Origin: an uncultured Oscillospiraceae bacterium
GTDB taxonomy: Bacteria > Bacillota > Clostridia > Oscillospirales > Acutalibacteraceae
Reading direction: 5' to 3'
NCBI GenBank assembly: GCA_902490145.1
Contig: CABUCT010000035.1
Location: 1-9,968, forward strand
Length of the DNA stretch: 9,968 nt
Shown here piece after piece: positions 6,656-9,968 of this stretch (positions are counted from its first letter, which is position 1; each line of letters opens with the position of its first letter). The position numbers and the translations under genes are program-made. The notes beneath the pieces are model-generated. The model saw only the letters and a list, made by a program, of their open reading frames with translations. It ran no database searches and was not told the DNA's origin.

Positions 6656-7152
6656 AATATGGCGGAAGCAAGTGATGGGAAAGCATAGCATATAATTCCT
6701 ACAATCACACTTGCAAGGAGTACGCCGATTGTTATGGCAAAAAGAGCAGGCTTGAATTTTATATCAAAAAGATCTGCTGCAAGTGATCCGGTCCATGCAC
6801 CTGTTCCGGGAAGCGGAATTCCAACAAAAACAATAAGACCGATAAGCCAACCGTTTTGAATATTTTTGCCTTTGTTCAAGGCACGCTTTTCAAACCAAAC
6901 GATCACTTTTTCCATAAACTTTATTTTCTTAAGAAGGTTAAATATTTTTCTTATGAAAAGAAGTACAAACGGAATCGGAAGTAAGTTTCCTATAATACAA
7001 ATAGGAATAGCAATATACCACTTCATACCCAGAAGTGCCGCCATGATGATTCCGCCCCTGAGCTCAACAACGGGGAGCAATGAAATTATAAAAATTACAA
7101 GTTCATTTGAAAGACCGAGTCCTTGAAAAAAATTAGTTAGTGTTTCAGCCAT
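6652..7152 (-). CDS. Small multidrug export family membrane protein (COG2426)
   Basis: This 166-residue, very hydrophobic protein belongs to the family named small multi-drug export protein (Pfam Sm_multidrug_ex, COG2426). The name is historical and the transported substrate is not established. Seen features are hydrophobic segments near 17-41, 46-67, 102-120 and 136-158; the conserved PVVELRGG (27-34) with E30 and R32 inside a membrane segment; and a PLPGTGAW stretch (113-120) that looks like a re-entrant or kinked membrane element. A basic amphipathic loop (68-99) separates the two halves. The ATG at 7152 has a GGAG site 8 bases upstream; the frame stays open further, to 7371, but that extension runs into the divergent dehydrogenase gene. 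It has its own promoter at 7181-7209. Confidence 0.85.
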   Translation of the reverse strand: MAETLTNFFQGLGLSNELVIFIISLLPVVELRGGIIMAALLGMKWYIAIPICIIGNLLPIPFVLLFIRKIFNLLKKIKFMEKVIVWFEKRALNKGKNIQNGWLIGLIVFVGIPLPGTGAWTGSLAADLFDIKFKPALFAITIGVLLASVIVGIICYAFPSLASAIF

Positions 7153-7154
7153 AA

Positions 7155-7160
7155 TATAAT
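7155..7160 (+). promoter_or_regulatory. Possible -10 box for the dehydrogenase-mnmA operon
   Basis: TATAAT at 7155-7160 is a perfect -10 hexamer, but the best -35 candidate (TTAGTT, 7133-7138, 16-base spacer) is poor. If used, the leader would be about 68 bases long and would cross the reverse promoter at 7181-7209. No better forward promoter is visible before the ATG at 7235. Confidence 0.25.
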
Positions 7161-7164
7161 CTCC
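7161..7164 (-). promoter_or_regulatory. Ribosome binding site deciding the COG2426 start
   Basis: GGAG on the reverse strand, 8 bases before the ATG at 7152, selects this start over upstream in-frame ATGs. It lies within the short leader expected from the promoter at 7181-7209. Confidence 0.7.
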
Positions 7165-7180
7165 AATCAATATATAAGAC

Positions 7181-7209
7181 ATTTTAACATATATGCAGGT
7201 TATTTTCAA
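7181..7209 (-). promoter_or_regulatory. Sigma-A promoter of the COG2426 gene
   Basis: On the reverse strand TTGAAA (7204-7209) and TAAAAT (7181-7186) are 17 bases apart, with TGT before the -10 box (extended -10). The expected start is near 7174, about 22 bases before the ATG. Confidence 0.75.
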
Positions 7210-7234
7210 TAAATAATTGAAAGGAAGGAATAAT

Positions 7235-8185
7235 ATGAAAAAGATAATTATCCTCGACGGATTTACCACCAATCCGGGAGATATTACTTGGGAGCCTTTT
7301 GAGAAGCTTGGTGACACACAAATACATGAATATACCCGCCGTGCAGATGTGATAGAACGGTGTAAAGGCAATGAAATAATAATTAGTAATAAAACGGTAT
7401 TTACTCGTGAAATTCTTGAACAGCTTGAAGGAGTAAAGTATATAGGACTTATTTCAACCGGATATAATGTTGTTGATGTGAAAGCAGCATCGGAACTTGG
7501 TATAACCGTTACATTTGTTCCTACATACGGAACCGAAGCAGTGGCACAGCATACATTTGCACTTTTGCTTGAACTTGCAAATCATATTGCTGTTCATTCG
7601 AATGCCGTTCATGAGGGAAAATGGCGTGACCATCGGAAATTTTGTTTTTGGACGGCACCGCTGACGGAACTTACAGGCAAAACTATTGGGATAATCGGTT
7701 ACGGCAGAATTGGCAGAGAGGTTTCAAAGATAGCAAAGGCATTTGGAATGAAAGTGATGTTTTATTCCTATCGTGATATGGGTGAGTGCGAAGCTGAACA
7801 GGTTGATTTGGATACGTTACTGAAAAACAGTGATGTGGTTTCACTCCATTGTCCGTTGAATGATAAAACGTCGGGAATTATAAATAAGGAAAACATTTCA
7901 AAAATGAAAGAAACAGCTTTTCTTATAAATACTGCCCGCGGAGGATTGGTTGTGGATGAGGATCTTGCCGAGGCTCTTAATAACGATGTTATTGCAGGAG
8001 CGGGTCTTGATGTTATGTCAACCGAACCTCCGTCAGAGGATAATCCGCTTCTTATAGCTAAAAACTGTGTGATAACTCCCCATATTGCATGGGCGGCAAT
8101 TGAAACGCGAAAACGCCTTATACAATATGCCGCAGATAATCTTTCGGCATATCTTTCAGGGAATCCCATAAATATAGCAAAGTAG
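7235..8185 (+). CDS. D-2-hydroxyacid dehydrogenase, glycerate dehydrogenase-like
   Basis: This 316-residue NAD(P)-dependent oxidoreductase of the D-isomer-specific 2-hydroxyacid dehydrogenase family is closest in style to glycerate dehydrogenase/hydroxypyruvate reductase (HprA type). The N-terminal LDGFTTNPGDITWEP resembles the LDG-NPGD-SWEP opening of that subgroup, and TGYNVVD near residue 75 is also characteristic. The nucleotide fold has GYGRIG at 155-160. The catalytic triad is complete: R235 in NTARGG, E264 in STEPP and H283 in TPHIAWAA. The substrate (hydroxypyruvate, glyoxylate or another 2-oxoacid) cannot be fixed from sequence. The ATG at 7235 has a strong AAGGAAGG site; an in-frame TTG at 7217 lies ahead of that site. 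mnmA follows 10 bases after the stop, so this is the first gene of a forward operon. Confidence 0.88.
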   Translation: MKKIIILDGFTTNPGDITWEPFEKLGDTQIHEYTRRADVIERCKGNEIIISNKTVFTREILEQLEGVKYIGLISTGYNVVDVKAASELGITVTFVPTYGTEAVAQHTFALLLELANHIAVHSNAVHEGKWRDHRKFCFWTAPLTELTGKTIGIIGYGRIGREVSKIAKAFGMKVMFYSYRDMGECEAEQVDLDTLLKNSDVVSLHCPLNDKTSGIINKENISKMKETAFLINTARGGLVVDEDLAEALNNDVIAGAGLDVMSTEPPSEDNPLLIAKNCVITPHIAWAAIETRKRLIQYAADNLSAYLSGNPINIAK

Positions 8186-8189
8186 GTAG
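8183..8189 (+). promoter_or_regulatory. Ribosome binding site of mnmA, overlapping the upstream stop codon
   Basis: TAGGTAG at 8183-8189 includes the TAG stop of the dehydrogenase gene and lies 6 bases before the GTG start of mnmA. The match to AGGAGG is weak, which together with the GTG suggests that mnmA translation depends on coupling to the upstream gene. Confidence 0.5.
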
Positions 8190-8195
8190 TTTAAA

Positions 8196-9242
8196 GTGAA
8201 AAAGAAGGTTCTTGTCGCAATGAGCGGAGGGGTAGATTCATCCGCTGCGGCTGCAATGCTTATCGAACAAGGGTATGAAGTTGCGGGAGCAACCATGAAG
8301 TTGTGGGAAAAAGGCGACTATTTTGACTGTGAGGAAGTTAAAACACCTGTAAGTGAAGCAAGAAAAGTTGCTGACGAACTCGGAATACAGCATTATGTTT
8401 TTGATTTTTCGGATGAATTTCGCAAAGAAGTTGTAATTCCTTTTGCAAAGGCTTATGAGGAAGGGAAAACGCCAAATCCATGTGTTTTGTGCAATAAAAA
8501 TCTTAAATTTGGCGAATTCCTTGATAGAGCACTTGAAATGGGATTTGACTACATCGCAACCGGTCATTATGCATGCGTGAAAAAAAATGATGACGGAACA
8601 TACAGCCTTATAAGCGAAAATGATGCAAAGGATCAAACATATGTCCTTTATAATTTAAATCAGCATATTTTATCACATTTGTTGCTTCCGGTGGGAGGAA
8701 AGCAAAAGGATGAAATCAGAAGGTATTCACAAAAATCGGGGCTTTCATCTGCCGAATCGCCTGACAGTCAGGATATTTGTTTTATTCCTGACAATGATTA
8801 TTGCAAGCTCCTTTCCCGCCTTGGAATCAAATCCAAAAGCGGTAATTTTATAAATATGCAGGGAAATATTATCGGTCAGCATAACGGAATCATAAATTAT
8901 ACGGTTGGGCAACGTAAGGGTCTCGGTTCGTTTGGAAGTCCAAAATATGTAGTTTCGCTTGACGCTTTGAAAAATCAAGTGATTTTGGGAGAAAACAGTG
9001 ATCTTTTCAGATCAGAACTTATGTGTAAAGAGGTAAATTGGCTGTCAGGAAAATATCCTGAAGCACCCATAAAAGCACAAGTAAAAATAAGATATTCCGC
9101 AAAGGCAGCAGATGCGGTTATAGTTTCTGAAAATAACTGCTGTCGTATAAAGTTTGAAACTCCTCAGCGGGCTATAACAAAAGGTCAGTCAGCAGTGTTT
9201 TATGATGGCTGTACTTTGCTTGGCGGAGGAATAATTGAATAA
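8196..9242 (+). CDS. mnmA: tRNA-specific 2-thiouridylase
   Basis: This 348-residue enzyme adenylates and thiolates uridine 34 at the wobble position of tRNAs for Lys, Glu and Gln. Seen motifs are the ATP-pyrophosphatase loop SGGVDSS at 10-16, NPCVLCNK with catalytic C99 (aligned to C102 of the E. coli enzyme), GHYA, KDQTYVLY, and DSQDICFI with the second catalytic cysteine C195. The central GQRKGLG and the C-terminal LGGGIIE close the protein as in other MnmAs. It is a little shorter than the usual 360-370 residues because of a compact loop after MKLWEKG and a shortened tail; no key residue is missing. The start is a GTG preceded by a weak site that overlaps the upstream stop. The sulfur-donating cysteine desulfurase is not in the window. 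Confidence 0.95.
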   Translation: MKKKVLVAMSGGVDSSAAAAMLIEQGYEVAGATMKLWEKGDYFDCEEVKTPVSEARKVADELGIQHYVFDFSDEFRKEVVIPFAKAYEEGKTPNPCVLCNKNLKFGEFLDRALEMGFDYIATGHYACVKKNDDGTYSLISENDAKDQTYVLYNLNQHILSHLLLPVGGKQKDEIRRYSQKSGLSSAESPDSQDICFIPDNDYCKLLSRLGIKSKSGNFINMQGNIIGQHNGIINYTVGQRKGLGSFGSPKYVVSLDALKNQVILGENSDLFRSELMCKEVNWLSGKYPEAPIKAQVKIRYSAKAADAVIVSENNCCRIKFETPQRAITKGQSAVFYDGCTLLGGGIIE

Positions 9243-9265
9243 TTTTTTATAAAGGGGTTTGTATT

Positions 9266-9892
9266 ATGAAAGTTCTTATGATTAATGGAAGTCCAAAAGC
9301 CAATGGATGCACTGCTACTGCACTTGCAGAAATTGCAGCACAGCTTGAAAAAAACGGAATTGAAAGCGAAATTGTGAATTTGGGCACATCTCCTGTGCGT
9401 GATTGTATTGGATGTGGAAAGTGTCGTGATCTTGAAAATCGCTGTGTTTTTAATGATGATATTGTGAACGAAATAATTGAAAAGGCAGAGTCGGCTGATG
9501 GATTTATTTTTGGTACTCCTGTTTATTATGCTCATCCAAGCGGACGTGTTTTATCTGTGCTTGACAGAGTGTTTTATGCCGGAAGTGCAGTGTTTTCTTA
9601 TAAGCCGGGTGCAGCAATCGCTTCGGCACGCAGAGGAGGTACGACCGCATCATTCGACGTACTCAATAAATATTTTACAATTTCAAAAATGCCTATAGTT
9701 TCATCTACATATTGGAATATGGTCCATGGAAACACTCCCGATGATGTAAAACAGGATCTTGAGGGTCTGCAAACTATGAGAAATCTTGCTGATAATATGG
9801 CGTGGCTTCTCAAATGTATTGAATCAGGTAAGAAAAACGGAATAAATACTCCCAATAATGAAAAAAAGTATCGAACAAATTTTATTAGATAA
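9266..9892 (+). CDS. Isf-like iron-sulfur flavoprotein / NADPH-dependent FMN reductase family
   Basis: This 208-residue flavodoxin-fold protein opens with the FMN phosphate-binding loop INGSPKANGCT (6-16) and contains GTPVYYAHPSG, typical of the NADPH-dependent FMN reductase/WrbA superfamily. A compact cysteine motif, C47-x2-C50-x2-C53-x6-C60, fits the C-x2-C-x2-C-x4-7-C pattern of archaeal and clostridial iron-sulfur flavoproteins (Isf), which bind a 4Fe-4S cluster beside FMN and pass electrons, often to oxygen or peroxide. WrbA proper lacks this motif. Role inferred: electron transfer or oxidative-stress defence in an anaerobe; the real partner is unknown. The C-terminal tail is polar and basic. 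The ATG has an AAAGGGG site 8 bases upstream and follows mnmA by 23 bases, so it is probably the third gene of the operon. No terminator hairpin is seen in the 76 bases left after its stop. Confidence 0.82.
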   Translation: MKVLMINGSPKANGCTATALAEIAAQLEKNGIESEIVNLGTSPVRDCIGCGKCRDLENRCVFNDDIVNEIIEKAESADGFIFGTPVYYAHPSGRVLSVLDRVFYAGSAVFSYKPGAAIASARRGGTTASFDVLNKYFTISKMPIVSSTYWNMVHGNTPDDVKQDLEGLQTMRNLADNMAWLLKCIESGKKNGINTPNNEKKYRTNFIR

Positions 9893-9968
9893 ATAGAAAT
9901 AGTTTATAGATACAAATTCGAGATTATAAAAAGATAAAATTTCACTTGTAATCGGGTATAGTAAATTG

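Noticed and set aside
6668..6714. Inverted repeat GCAAGTG/CACTTGC near the converging stops
   Set aside because: The loop is over 30 bases, it lies within the membrane protein coding region, and no T-run follows on either strand, so it is not a credible terminator.
7153..7371. Upstream extension of the COG2426 protein to 7371
   Set aside because: It would overlap the start of the divergent dehydrogenase, and the promoter and GGAG site both point to the ATG at 7152.
9893..9968. TATAGT at 9957-9962 as a promoter for the next gene
   Set aside because: There is no acceptable -35 box at 16-18 bases, and the window ends before any gene start could confirm it.

Overview
The window is ordinary, densely packed chromosomal DNA from a low-GC, Gram-positive anaerobe. 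The best guess is a gut-type clostridium in or near the Oscillospiraceae/Ruminococcaceae. Evidence for this is the AT-rich sequence, strong purine-rich ribosome binding sites, textbook sigma-A promoters, a zinc-finger Clp ATPase of the kind found in Clostridia, a stand-alone PduL-type phosphotransacylase and an iron-sulfur flavoprotein. No mobile element, phage gene, CRISPR array, rRNA or tRNA is visible, and no gap between genes exceeds 300 bases.

Layout. (1) Positions 1-4307 read forward as one probable operon: the last codons of an unidentified gene, pgsA (phosphatidylglycerophosphate synthase), a ClpC-like ATPase with an N-terminal zinc finger in place of the usual Clp N domain, and a class III aminotransferase closely resembling EctB (diaminobutyrate transaminase). 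A hairpin at 4318-4345 ends this operon and probably also the gene facing it. (2) Positions 4350-5955 read in reverse: a diacylglycerol-kinase-family lipid kinase and pduL. Each has its own promoter, and a strong terminator plus a TTGACT/TATTAT promoter separate them. (3) The pduL promoter lies back to back with the promoter of a forward family 4 uracil-DNA glycosylase, whose 3' end overlaps that of a reverse small membrane protein (COG2426 / small multidrug export family). (4) Positions 7235-9892 form a forward operon: a glycerate-dehydrogenase-like D-2-hydroxyacid dehydrogenase, mnmA (tRNA 2-thiouridylase) and an Isf-like flavoprotein.

Functionally this is a housekeeping mix: phospholipid synthesis (pgsA, lipid kinase), protein quality control, acyl-phosphate/acetate metabolism (pduL), uracil repair, tRNA modification and redox chemistry. 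I see no coherent new system. The points most worth checking are the zinc-finger/AAA+ fusion, two in-frame A_AAA_AAG slippery heptamers in its linker that would release the zinc-finger domain alone, the EctB-like enzyme with no ectoine genes beside it and one altered motif residue, and the four-cysteine cluster motif in the last gene.
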